Shown here piece by piece: positions 5,730-13,469 of a stretch of DNA of 14,231 nt. Where the stretch lies: contig CAJXDJ010000007.1 of the NCBI GenBank assembly GCA_913052045.1, positions 1-14,231 of the forward strand, given 5' to 3'. A model generated the notes under the pieces. The model saw only the letters and a program-made list of their open reading frames with translations. It searched no databases and had not been told where the DNA came from. The DNA comes from an uncultured Dehalococcoidia bacterium. GTDB taxonomy: Bacteria > Chloroflexota > Dehalococcoidia > Lucifugimonadales > GCA-2712585. The translations under genes and the position numbers were made by a program. Position 1 is the stretch's first letter; each line of letters starts with the position of its first letter.

Positions 5730-8700
5730 TTATTCGTATCTCAGAGCATCGGAAGGTGCAATCTCAGAGGCCTGGCTGGCGGCTAACAAAGTCGTCAGAA
5801 TAGAAAATATATAGGCAAGCGCGACAATTATCGATAACTGTATAACCGGAACGGAAAACTCTATACCATCAAATCCTTCTCTTATTGATGCAATAATATT
5901 ATAAGAAGTCACCCCCCCAAGGATCAGCCCTATAATAATTCCTAAAAGTGCTACAAAAGACGACTCGATTAAGAAGCCCCACTGGATCATCCGTTTCCTA
6001 TAACCAATGGCTCGTAACATGCCTATCTGTTGCCGCCGTTCAACAACTGCCCTCAAGCTAATCACACCCAGGGCAGCTATACCTACGATGAGGCCAAGCC
6101 CCATAAATGCCGTGAAGAGTCGATTAAAAGCTCGACCCTGCGCCGCTGCATTTCTTACTCTTTCCTGAAGATTCACGGTTTCCATCCCATTTCGGATGAA
6201 AGCAGATTCTAGATTCTTAGTTGTCCTATCTAAATCTATTCCATCAACCATACGAAATCTATATGTGGTTGATGGAATAGTGAAACCAAAAATGTTTTCG
6301 ATCTTGGTTTTGGAAGTGACCAGTACATTTTCACTGTCGTTCCCATTATTTAATATACCAATGATGGTATAAGTCCATTCTTTGTTCGATGACGGATCCA
6401 AAACTTGTATGTCTATCGGATCCATAGATTTGTCATTGTAAGAAAATCCTTCAATCTTAAACCCCGGTCTGTGACCACCCGGTCCACCGTCACCCGAAAC
6501 AGCCGCTGCTCCGATTACTGCCAAATTTGGATCTTGGATTAGGGCTGACCAAACATTGTCTTCGGTTGTTCCATAACCGTTAGCTATGATCCTAACATTG
6601 TGTTCGGTATTTCTTAAAAACCCATAATCTGCCGCCTGAAGAACAAATCGTTCCCACCGCTGATTTTCGACATTTGCCTGCTTCATCTCTACAGGCGATC
6701 TGACATAGCTGCCAATCGCTTCAAATTCTGACTCCGCTATTAGGTCTAGTTCAGAAATTGCATGGCTAATATCCATACTCCCATGGGTGGAGGCTATATT
6801 GCCTTCAATATCCCAATGGCCAGTTACTTCGTCACTATCGGCTAAGGCACTACCAAACGCCTCCCCCAGGATCGACATAACCACAAGGGTAAACACCACC
6901 AATGAAAACATGGCCAATGTTAGACCAGTTCTAAACTTTGCACTTAACGGGTATGCAACAGCAATCAATATCACTGGCCTCAACCTGCCTATCTTATTAG
7001 AAACAATAGACACCATCCCGAGAAGGAGATCTGCGTTATGCATGATAGTCCACACAGCGGCTGCGACCATGGAAACACCGGAAATGAAAAACATCTCTAT
7101 CTCTGCTTCTAATTCCCCCGTAATAGGTTCTGCGATATCAAACGGTGTTATCCAGAATACCAGTCCCAGGATCCCAATAAACGAAAATGCTAGTCTATCA
7201 ACTAATTGGAATGGAGGATTCGCCCTGTATCGAATAGCCGGCCATGTCATAAAAATCCCTATTAAGAAAACTGTAGATCCAATCACCCCGCTCAATAATT
7301 CATGTTCGTTAATCGAGTAGACCGTTAAACTAATTCCAACCGTTGTAATCAATATTCCGAAAATAGGGGTAACCTGAGGTACGTATTGGCAAATGTGTCG
7401 TAAAACGAGACCCAAACCTATAATCATAAGCGAAAACCCGATTGAAAACGGAGCCACTTGAGACCAGGTTAAAACCCCGAGTAGCATTAATATCGTTCCG
7501 AATACAAACGTCAACCAACCTTGTTTAAAGAATGGCCACATAAGTCTTAAGGTAGATAACAATATATCTAAAACCCAGATAGGAAAGACTATTACCCACA
7601 GCAAAAATCCGCATAAATTAAAGAACCCATTAACAAACCGTGTATTGATCACGTGCCTACCTGATCTGTAGAAATACGTGGCGGGCCTGACAAGTGAGTA
7701 CCAAATCATGATAAGGTTTACAGATAACGTCTGGGATTCGTCCGAATTACCAGATTCTGGAAGATCGCGCACAGCTTCGATGATATTCATGCGACTGACC
7801 CTATAAGCAGAAAAGCCGAGGGTAGCAAACGTTATGACCATAGCCAAACAATAAGCTACAACGGCACTGCTCAGTTCTACGTGATAACGTAAACTAAATT
7901 CATCATCCCCACTACCAAAGATTTGGTCTGCCGCTAATACGATGCCAAAAGTAAGGAGGAAACCGAAGACAGTGCCAACAGCTGCGGCAATCAAATTATA
8001 AGCAGTACCCTCAAACACAAATATCTGGATTAGGTGTGTCCGTTGGGCTCCTATAGCTCTAAAAATGCCCATCTCCGTCCTACGTGCAGCCGCCAACATC
8101 ACAAAAATAAGAAAGAGCAACAAACTACCAACCATTACCGAAAATAGTCCCATGACTATGAAAAAGGTCGTCACTGTACTGCCAACCTCGTTCGCTATAT
8201 CCAATATCCTCTTTTTTACCCCATCCACGTTCATATCGGATAGATCCCTCAGCAACACTTCTAACCTTCGCTCCTCTTCGAATAAATTTAGCGTGTTAAG
8301 ATCCTTGCCGATTTCACCCATCACATTTTCGCCAGAAACTATTCTGATAAGTTCACTTGAGACCTCGGGTTTTTTCAACTCATCAATCAAATTTCTGAGG
8401 TCTTTTTGCAGTTCAGTGTCAGTTGACTTCTCATTTAGTTTGTTCGTTATAACATTACGTATAGATTCGATGTTCAACAAAAGGTGAAGTTCATTTGCGA
8501 CTATGGGATCCGCAAAAAGCATGCTTAGTTCCCGAATGGTTTCCTGACTGCCTTCCGCCCCCTTTGTAGCATCACCCCTATTTGACACGGCGATGGCATT
8601 AATATTGCCTGATTCCTGGTATAAGAGCTGTGTTGCTGTTAAGGGCATCACAATCGTGGGGTCGATTCCAGCTAATCCACCATCTTGTATTGTGGCACGG

Positions 8701-9359
8701 ATAATGAATTCCACCGGACTCTCATCAACAAATAGCGTCAAGCTATTTCCAGCCACAGCATCAAGCTCCTCAGATAACGCTTGATTTATAAAGATTTCCC
8801 CTGCAACCAAATCTGTCAGAAAAACTTTTCTCTGGTTCGCAAGAAGAAAATCACTAAACCCGTCCATATGGGATGGAGAAATTCCCACCACGTTAGTTTT
8901 CCCCGAAAATAGCGCGTTTTGAGGATTAGTTACACCACCAATTTCTAAAATCTGCGGCATTAACCCATCGATGTTGTCAATATACTCAACTTCATTTTTT
9001 AACCTCTGGAACCGCGTCACAGGGAAATATGGAGGGACTGGAGAACCAAAAGATTCAGACCCGGCTGACAGCGTAATAACCTCATCGATGTTTCCCAACC
9101 CTTCGATAGCTGCACTTCTTATGGAATAGTGTATAGAATCTCCAGTACCAAATGCGGCAGAAATTATAACCGCGCTCAACATTGACCCTATAACGATTAA
9201 AGCCGTCTGAGCGGGTCTGCGTGGAATGTTCCTTAAACCCAATTTTAGAAGCACTGGGTTGCGAATAGCCATAAGAATTATGGTGGCCATAATCGCAATG
9301 AAAACCCCAAGCAATACCAACATCAGGGTTTTTATTTCAATGCCAAAAATTTCTTCCAT
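5730..9359 (-). CDS. Large two-FtsX-domain ABC transporter permease
   Basis: A 1209-residue inner-membrane permease of the MacB/LolC/FtsX superfamily. A first helix (about 11-31) precedes LGLRNIPRRPAQTALIVIGS, the classic amphipathic-to-TM entry. A first extracytoplasmic domain (about 75-395) ends in a long charged helical stretch (280-395). The first FtsX core has TMs near 396-420, 446-475 and 497-518 with RRTEMGIFRAIGA as cytoplasmic coupling segment. Residues 573-780 hold roughly seven additional TMs. A second entry helix (about 800-830), a second external domain (835-1075) and a second FtsX core follow, with ERRQQIGMLRAIGY, TMs near 1080-1103, 1130-1153 and 1171-1195, and the usual IAPSDALRYE end. 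Such permeases pair with LolD/MacB ATPases and move substrates or signals at the envelope without a membrane channel. It follows the ATPase gene by 32 bp with only a weak ribosome site (GGGTGA). The substrate is unknown. Confidence 0.9.
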   Translation of the reverse strand: MEEIFGIEIKTLMLVLLGVFIAIMATIILMAIRNPVLLKLGLRNIPRRPAQTALIVIGSMLSAVIISAAFGTGDSIHYSIRSAAIEGLGNIDEVITLSAGSESFGSPVPPYFPVTRFQRLKNEVEYIDNIDGLMPQILEIGGVTNPQNALFSGKTNVVGISPSHMDGFSDFLLANQRKVFLTDLVAGEIFINQALSEELDAVAGNSLTLFVDESPVEFIIRATIQDGGLAGIDPTIVMPLTATQLLYQESGNINAIAVSNRGDATKGAEGSQETIRELSMLFADPIVANELHLLLNIESIRNVITNKLNEKSTDTELQKDLRNLIDELKKPEVSSELIRIVSGENVMGEIGKDLNTLNLFEEERRLEVLLRDLSDMNVDGVKKRILDIANEVGSTVTTFFIVMGLFSVMVGSLLLFLIFVMLAAARRTEMGIFRAIGAQRTHLIQIFVFEGTAYNLIAAAVGTVFGFLLTFGIVLAADQIFGSGDDEFSLRYHVELSSAVVAYCLAMVITFATLGFSAYRVSRMNIIEAVRDLPESGNSDESQTLSVNLIMIWYSLVRPATYFYRSGRHVINTRFVNGFFNLCGFLLWVIVFPIWVLDILLSTLRLMWPFFKQGWLTFVFGTILMLLGVLTWSQVAPFSIGFSLMIIGLGLVLRHICQYVPQVTPIFGILITTVGISLTVYSINEHELLSGVIGSTVFLIGIFMTWPAIRYRANPPFQLVDRLAFSFIGILGLVFWITPFDIAEPITGELEAEIEMFFISGVSMVAAAVWTIMHNADLLLGMVSIVSNKIGRLRPVILIAVAYPLSAKFRTGLTLAMFSLVVFTLVVMSILGEAFGSALADSDEVTGHWDIEGNIASTHGSMDISHAISELDLIAESEFEAIGSYVRSPVEMKQANVENQRWERFVLQAADYGFLRNTEHNVRIIANGYGTTEDNVWSALIQDPNLAVIGAAAVSGDGGPGGHRPGFKIEGFSYNDKSMDPIDIQVLDPSSNKEWTYTIIGILNNGNDSENVLVTSKTKIENIFGFTIPSTTYRFRMVDGIDLDRTTKNLESAFIRNGMETVNLQERVRNAAAQGRAFNRLFTAFMGLGLIVGIAALGVISLRAVVERRQQIGMLRAIGYRKRMIQWGFLIESSFVALLGIIIGLILGGVTSYNIIASIREGFDGIEFSVPVIQLSIIVALAYIFSILTTLLAASQASEIAPSDALRYE

Positions 9360-9391
9360 AGTTTAGGATCACCCGTTAGATTGTGGTGACC

Positions 9392-10102
9392 CTACTGCTC
9401 CCCACGTAATTTGTTGCTATCATCACTATCCTCAATCACGCCATCTCTCATTCGTATTATTCTATCTGCCATCATGCCGACATCAGGGGAGTGTGTCACC
9501 ATCATAAAAGTCTGTAGATTGGCTTTGTTTAACCTAATAACCAGATCCATGATCTCCTTGGATGTCTCAGTATCAAGATCACCAGTAGGCTCATCTGCCC
9601 ATACAATAGCCGGTTGGTTGACCAAAGCTCGAGCTATAGTGACTCTTTGTTGTTGACCGCCAGAAAGTTCGGCAGGAATATGGTTCATTCGGTCCTGCAG
9701 TCCAACCATTTCAAGCATCTCTTGAGCTAATCCGCGTGCTCTGCGGGAACCGGTACCTGAAAGCAATAACGGCAATTCGACATTTTCTACCGACGTTAAC
9801 ACGGGTAACAGGTTGTAATGTTGGAATACGAATCCCATCCGGCGAGCCCTATAATCCGTGCGAAGATCATCAGATAATGCATGCAGTTTTTTACCTTCGA
9901 TGTAAACCTCACCGCTATCCAAATTATCGAGCCCAGAAAGGCAGTTCAACAAAGTAGTTTTGCCGCAGCCACTGGGACCCATTACGGCAACTATTTCTCC
10001 TCTAGATACCTCTAAATCTATTCCCTTTAGCGCTTCGACTCGTAGTTTTCCATTATTATAAGTTTTTGTTACCCCTGTAACCGCTATGATTGGATCTTCC
10101 AA
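9392..10102 (-). CDS. ABC transporter ATP-binding protein, LolD/MacB type
   Basis: A 236-residue ATPase that would power the adjoining FtsX-type permease. All motifs are intact: Walker A GPSGCGKTT (42-50), Q-loop Gln94 in FQHYNLLP, signature LSGGQQQR (146-153), Walker B IVWADE with Glu171, D-loop GDLD, and H-loop His204 in MVTHS. FQHYNLLPVLTSVENVELPL and the overall length are typical of the LolD/MacB/YtrE class. The start codon is TTG (10102-10100), chosen because AAGGAG lies 6 nt upstream and the family's N-terminus begins there. The gene heads a two-gene operon with the permease and has a promoter-like pair about 120 nt upstream of its transcript leader. Confidence 0.93.
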   Translation of the reverse strand: MEDPIIAVTGVTKTYNNGKLRVEALKGIDLEVSRGEIVAVMGPSGCGKTTLLNCLSGLDNLDSGEVYIEGKKLHALSDDLRTDYRARRMGFVFQHYNLLPVLTSVENVELPLLLSGTGSRRARGLAQEMLEMVGLQDRMNHIPAELSGGQQQRVTIARALVNQPAIVWADEPTGDLDTETSKEIMDLVIRLNKANLQTFMMVTHSPDVGMMADRIIRMRDGVIEDSDDSNKLRGEQ

Positions 10103-10490
10103 AACAATCTCCTTTTTACATTCGTGACAATTCCAATGCTTAAACTTTTCGCTAATGTTCGACTTTCATCTATGGATTAAGTCACATTATCACACCACTA
10201 AACATCCATCACAGAAAAAATCTCGCACGAATTATATAGTCTATTTTTCAGTTTTCAACAAATATCCACACGCCGTTTAATTTAATAGCTCTCGATTCTA
10301 TTCGATCCCCCAGGTTAGATCCACTCATTTTTTCACCGAAAATTCCAGAGTATTGCTACCGGCTGTCACAGTTGCTCAATCCACATAGTTGGAGTTACAC
10401 TCCGTTACATTCAACCCTTGTACCACTAATTACGAGAAGGCCACTTGTAGACTTATTCCACTATGTCTCGTTTGGAAATGGAGACCCGAT
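10103..10490. other. 388-bp divergent intergenic region
   Basis: Between the ABC operon (minus) and the flavoprotein (plus). It is AT-rich and contains the ABC promoter (10231-10258) and a tiny inverted repeat GGAGT-tac-ACTCC (10391-10403) about 90 bp before the flavoprotein ATG. I found no tRNA, no terminator, no convincing promoter for the flavoprotein and no coding remnant on either strand; a 26-codon minus-strand ORF near 10245-10325 looks accidental. Confidence 0.6.
10231..10258 (-). promoter_or_regulatory. Sigma-70-like promoter of the ABC transporter operon
   Basis: On the minus strand TTGAAA (10258-10253) and TATAAT (10236-10231) are 16 bp apart, matching consensus at 5/6 and 6/6. 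Transcription would begin near 10224, leaving a leader of about 120 nt before the TTG start. It is the best promoter match noticed in the window. Confidence 0.6.
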
Positions 10491-11936
10491 ATGACTAGTT
10501 GTTTCGACGTTAGTTATGACGTTGTTGTTGTTGGAGGTGGAAACGCAGCTCTTAGCGCCGCTTTATCGGCTAAACAATCTGGCGCAAAAGTTCTGGTTAT
10601 TGAGAAAGCTCCGCCTATAGAGCGTGGAGGTAATTGTCCATTTACAGGAGGGGGCTTTAGATTTGCCCACAACGGAACTTCCGATTTAAGACGTATCGTA
10701 TTAGATCATTCGGTTCTCAAGGGAAATGAAAATGCCTACACTCCGGAACAATATCGGTCAGACATGCTTACTAAAACTAGAGGATTAACCAATCGTGCAT
10801 TACTAGCAACTTTGATAGAACAATCTCTCCCAACAATTTCATGGCTCAGCGACCTTGGTATAACATTTGAGAGAGGATCAAATGCACAACGAGTAGGGGC
10901 CGGGGCTATGGGGTCTGGACCAGGACTTATAAAGATGTATTACGACATCGCCCGCCGTCAGGGTATAGACATAGTTTACGAAACTAAAATGGTCGAACTT
11001 ATCCAAAACCCTATGGGTACCGTAAACGGCATCATAGTTCGGAATAAAGATGGCACTCAACAAATAAGTGCTAAGGGTATTGTCTTAGCGTGTGGAGGAT
11101 TCGAGGCCAGTACAGAGATGCGCTATAGTTATCTCGGACCTCACTGGAAAAGAGCAAGAGTTCGTGGTTCACAATTCAACACTGGTGATGGCCATAGGGC
11201 GGGTATGGCAATCGGAGCAGCAACGACGGGCCAATGGAATGGTTATCACGGGACTCCAATAGATTTCGACGCCCCATTTTCAGGTTCTGTCACGACTGTT
11301 CACCAATTACCCCGTAGATCTTACAACTTGGGCATAATGTTGAACCTAAATGGCGATCGTTTCACAGATGAGGGCGAAGGGATGGGATCAGATAACTTTG
11401 CACACATAGCCGATAAGATCTTACAGCAACCAGATAACCTAGCTTTCCAAATATTTGATCAAAAAGTTATTCAGTTGATTGACACACAATATCTAACTTC
11501 GACGCCAACAGTATCCGATTCTATAGAATCGCTTGGTGCCAAATTAACTATGGACCTGATCGGGATGGGGAATACAATCCGTGAATTCAATTCTAGTGTT
11601 CAAGAAGGAAACTTTGATCCGACCATTTTGGATGGGAAATGCACTAATAACATTAGTCCCAAAAAGACCAATTGGGCCCTTAAAATAGACACTCCACCCT
11701 TTTATGCCTATAAGGTTACTGGAGGAATTACCTATACTTTTGGGGGACTAAAGATCGACACAAGAGCCCAAGTTCTAAGCACAAATGGAAAAGCTATACA
11801 TGGATTATTTGCCACTGGGGAAATAGTGGGAGGGTTCTTTTATCATGACAGCCTCCGTGCTTCAGGCCTCATGCACGGAGCTGTATTTGGTCGTATAGCA
11901 GGTATAAACGCTGCCAGACTAGCTGGCTATGAATAG
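10491..11936 (+). CDS. FAD-dependent oxidoreductase, TcuA-like (fumarate reductase/succinate dehydrogenase flavoprotein family)
   Basis: A 481-residue flavoprotein. Residues 9-39 (YDVVVVGGGNAALSAALSAK, then an acidic strand end) form the FAD Rossmann motif. GGNCPFTGGGFRFAHNG (46-62) is typical of the tricarballylate dehydrogenase (TcuA)-type branch. NTGDGHRAGMAIGA (230-243) and the C-terminal GLFATGEIVGG plus SGLMHGAVFGRIAG segments complete FAD binding. Arg456 in HDSLRASG aligns with the substrate-binding Arg of fumarate reductases. The capping-domain His pair (HHTMGG in Fcc3) is replaced by TYTFGG, so fumarate reduction is unlikely and TcuA-like dehydrogenation of a tricarboxylate or similar acid is plausible but unproven. 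I chose the ATG at 10491 (GGAG 7 nt upstream) over an in-frame ATG at 10389 because the extra 34 residues do not look like protein of this family. Its stop overlaps the exporter gene. Confidence 0.87.
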   Translation: MTSCFDVSYDVVVVGGGNAALSAALSAKQSGAKVLVIEKAPPIERGGNCPFTGGGFRFAHNGTSDLRRIVLDHSVLKGNENAYTPEQYRSDMLTKTRGLTNRALLATLIEQSLPTISWLSDLGITFERGSNAQRVGAGAMGSGPGLIKMYYDIARRQGIDIVYETKMVELIQNPMGTVNGIIVRNKDGTQQISAKGIVLACGGFEASTEMRYSYLGPHWKRARVRGSQFNTGDGHRAGMAIGAATTGQWNGYHGTPIDFDAPFSGSVTTVHQLPRRSYNLGIMLNLNGDRFTDEGEGMGSDNFAHIADKILQQPDNLAFQIFDQKVIQLIDTQYLTSTPTVSDSIESLGAKLTMDLIGMGNTIREFNSSVQEGNFDPTILDGKCTNNISPKKTNWALKIDTPPFYAYKVTGGITYTFGGLKIDTRAQVLSTNGKAIHGLFATGEIVGGFFYHDSLRASGLMHGAVFGRIAGINAARLAGYE

Positions 11937-13393
11937 ACTTTATTCCCCTTACCATCTCCTGACACTAACGATATAGCTAAGACGACCAACTGCAAAATGG
12001 CAGCGACCAAATAAACCGCTCTCAACCCACTGACAAACGCTATGGCTATGCCTGGATCTGCCCCAAAAACGATGTCTTTAACATTGGCCTCAAATCCAGA
12101 GGTATTCATAAACCAAGTAATAATCATGGTAGCAGTAGCCACCCCGGTAACAGTTGAAGCTGTTCTTAGCAGTTGTATAAACCCTGTTGATATCCCCACC
12201 CTGGATTTAGGCACCACTCCGAGAATAGCGTTAGAGTTAGCTGGAGTAAACAAACCCATACCACAACTTTGCAATAAAAGAGCAGGCAAAATTAGCCACA
12301 AGGACGTATCTTGTCCTATGAAAACTAACATGAAGAGACCTACTGACGACATCAGCGATCCTAGTACAGCAAAGATTCTCCAATCAACTACATCGGACAG
12401 TCTCCCACTTAAAGGCCCAAAAATGACTAGACCCAACGCCAAAGTCGTCATACACAAGCCAACTTGCTTTGGCTCAAAAAATAACACATCTTGAAGATAA
12501 AATGGCATCAAAAACAGGGTCGTAGCTGAACAAACAAACGTTAAGCTTCTGCATACTACTCCCAAGGTAAACAAGCGATTTTTGAACAGATTAATATCAA
12601 ACATTGGGCTATTGGTCCGGGTCTCCCAAAAAACGAACAAACCCAAAACCGCAACGCTTAATAAGAAAATCGACACTTTCAAAATGATTGACCAGTTGAA
12701 CGGATCGGCCGTCGCAAACAAGAATAAAACCAAAAAGGCACCAGACAGAAAAGTCCCGGGAAAGTCAAAGTCGCCTTGTGAGTCGTTTTTTTTAAACCTA
12801 GAATCCAATCTGTCGTTCAAGACCAGCATACCGAAAATGAAGACTAAAAGGCCTAAGAACACGTTTGCCAAGAAAACAGCTCTCCATCCAATGGATCCGA
12901 CTAAAACGCCCCCGAACAGGGGCCCTATAATAAGACCGATACCCACCATTGTCATCTGGATGCCTAAAGCTTTCCCACGCTCATTGGACTCAAAAATTGA
13001 TGTCATGATAGCCATGCTATTTCCATGGACTAAGCCCAGCCCAATGCCCTGGAGAACTCTAAAACCTAGCAACGTAGAAAAATCTGGCGATACATAGGCT
13101 AACCCAGATCCAAGAACGAAAATCGCGATGCCTGATAAATAAACTTTCTTCCGACCAATCATGTCTGATAGACGACCCATTGGCATCAGAAGGACACTGA
13201 TCGCCAACAAATAGCCCGTAACTAACCACTGAACATGCCCTAAATTAGTATCTAGATCATTTGCGATATTTGGAAGAGCGACACCCACTTCACCAGTGTC
13301 TGCTACTGTAACTAACGTGCCCAGAGAGATCGCTACAGTCGCCCACCATCTATAGTTACCCTTCAGAGAACCGATTTTACTTATAAAATGCAT
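11927..13393 (-). CDS. MFS transporter, DHA2/EmrB-like 14-TM family
   Basis: A 488-residue membrane protein that should export small molecules by proton antiport. Motif A (GRLSDMIGRKK, 73-83) and motif C-like GIGLIIGPLFGGVLVG (151-166) mark it as a drug:H+ antiporter, and the length and about 14 hydrophobic stretches fit DHA2. The TM1 motif normally 'LDxTxVNVALP' reads ADTGEVGVALP (31-41): the Asp is kept but an acidic Glu35 is unusual. Residues ~192-210 are the charged central loop. The start is ATG at 13393; no Shine-Dalgarno sequence precedes it, so it may be leaderless or poorly translated. The 3' end overlaps the convergent flavoprotein gene by 10 bp, and the 5' end diverges from the threonine-synthase-like gene, 76 bp apart. 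The substrate is unknown. Confidence 0.9.
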   Translation of the reverse strand: MHFISKIGSLKGNYRWWATVAISLGTLVTVADTGEVGVALPNIANDLDTNLGHVQWLVTGYLLAISVLLMPMGRLSDMIGRKKVYLSGIAIFVLGSGLAYVSPDFSTLLGFRVLQGIGLGLVHGNSMAIMTSIFESNERGKALGIQMTMVGIGLIIGPLFGGVLVGSIGWRAVFLANVFLGLLVFIFGMLVLNDRLDSRFKKNDSQGDFDFPGTFLSGAFLVLFLFATADPFNWSIILKVSIFLLSVAVLGLFVFWETRTNSPMFDINLFKNRLFTLGVVCRSLTFVCSATTLFLMPFYLQDVLFFEPKQVGLCMTTLALGLVIFGPLSGRLSDVVDWRIFAVLGSLMSSVGLFMLVFIGQDTSLWLILPALLLQSCGMGLFTPANSNAILGVVPKSRVGISTGFIQLLRTASTVTGVATATMIITWFMNTSGFEANVKDIVFGADPGIAIAFVSGLRAVYLVAAILQLVVLAISLVSGDGKGNKVYS

Positions 13394-13422
13394 ATGCGAA
13401 TTAGGTATGAACTAACTATTTG

Positions 13423-13430
13423 AGTATAAC
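13423..13430. promoter_or_regulatory. Overlapping divergent -10-like elements
   Basis: AGTATAAC can be read as TATAAC on the plus strand (13425-13430) and as TATACT on the minus strand (13428-13423). It sits in the 76-bp gap between the exporter and threonine-synthase-like genes at a suitable distance from both starts (40 and 30 nt). No good -35 box is present on either side (best: TTAGGT at 13401-13406), so support is slight. Confidence 0.2.
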
Positions 13431-13469
13431 ACCTTGTCCTTGTACTAGACCGCTGGTTTAATACAAGGG

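Noticed and set aside
6787..7320. 177-codon plus-strand frame opposite the permease gene
   Set aside because: It is antisense to hydrophobic-helix coding sequence of a clear FtsX protein; no motif or ribosome site supports it.
10391..10403. GGAGT-tac-ACTCC palindrome upstream of the flavoprotein gene
   Set aside because: Arms of 5 bp are too short to claim an operator without comparison to relatives.
10389..10490. Longer flavoprotein start at ATG 10389 (34 extra residues)
   Set aside because: The extension has no family resemblance and no ribosome site, while ATG 10491 has GGAG at the right distance and places the FAD motif near the N-terminus as usual.
12042..13097. Plus-strand frames of 150 and 171 codons opposite the MFS gene
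   Set aside because: They are antisense shadows of transmembrane segments with no recognisable domain.
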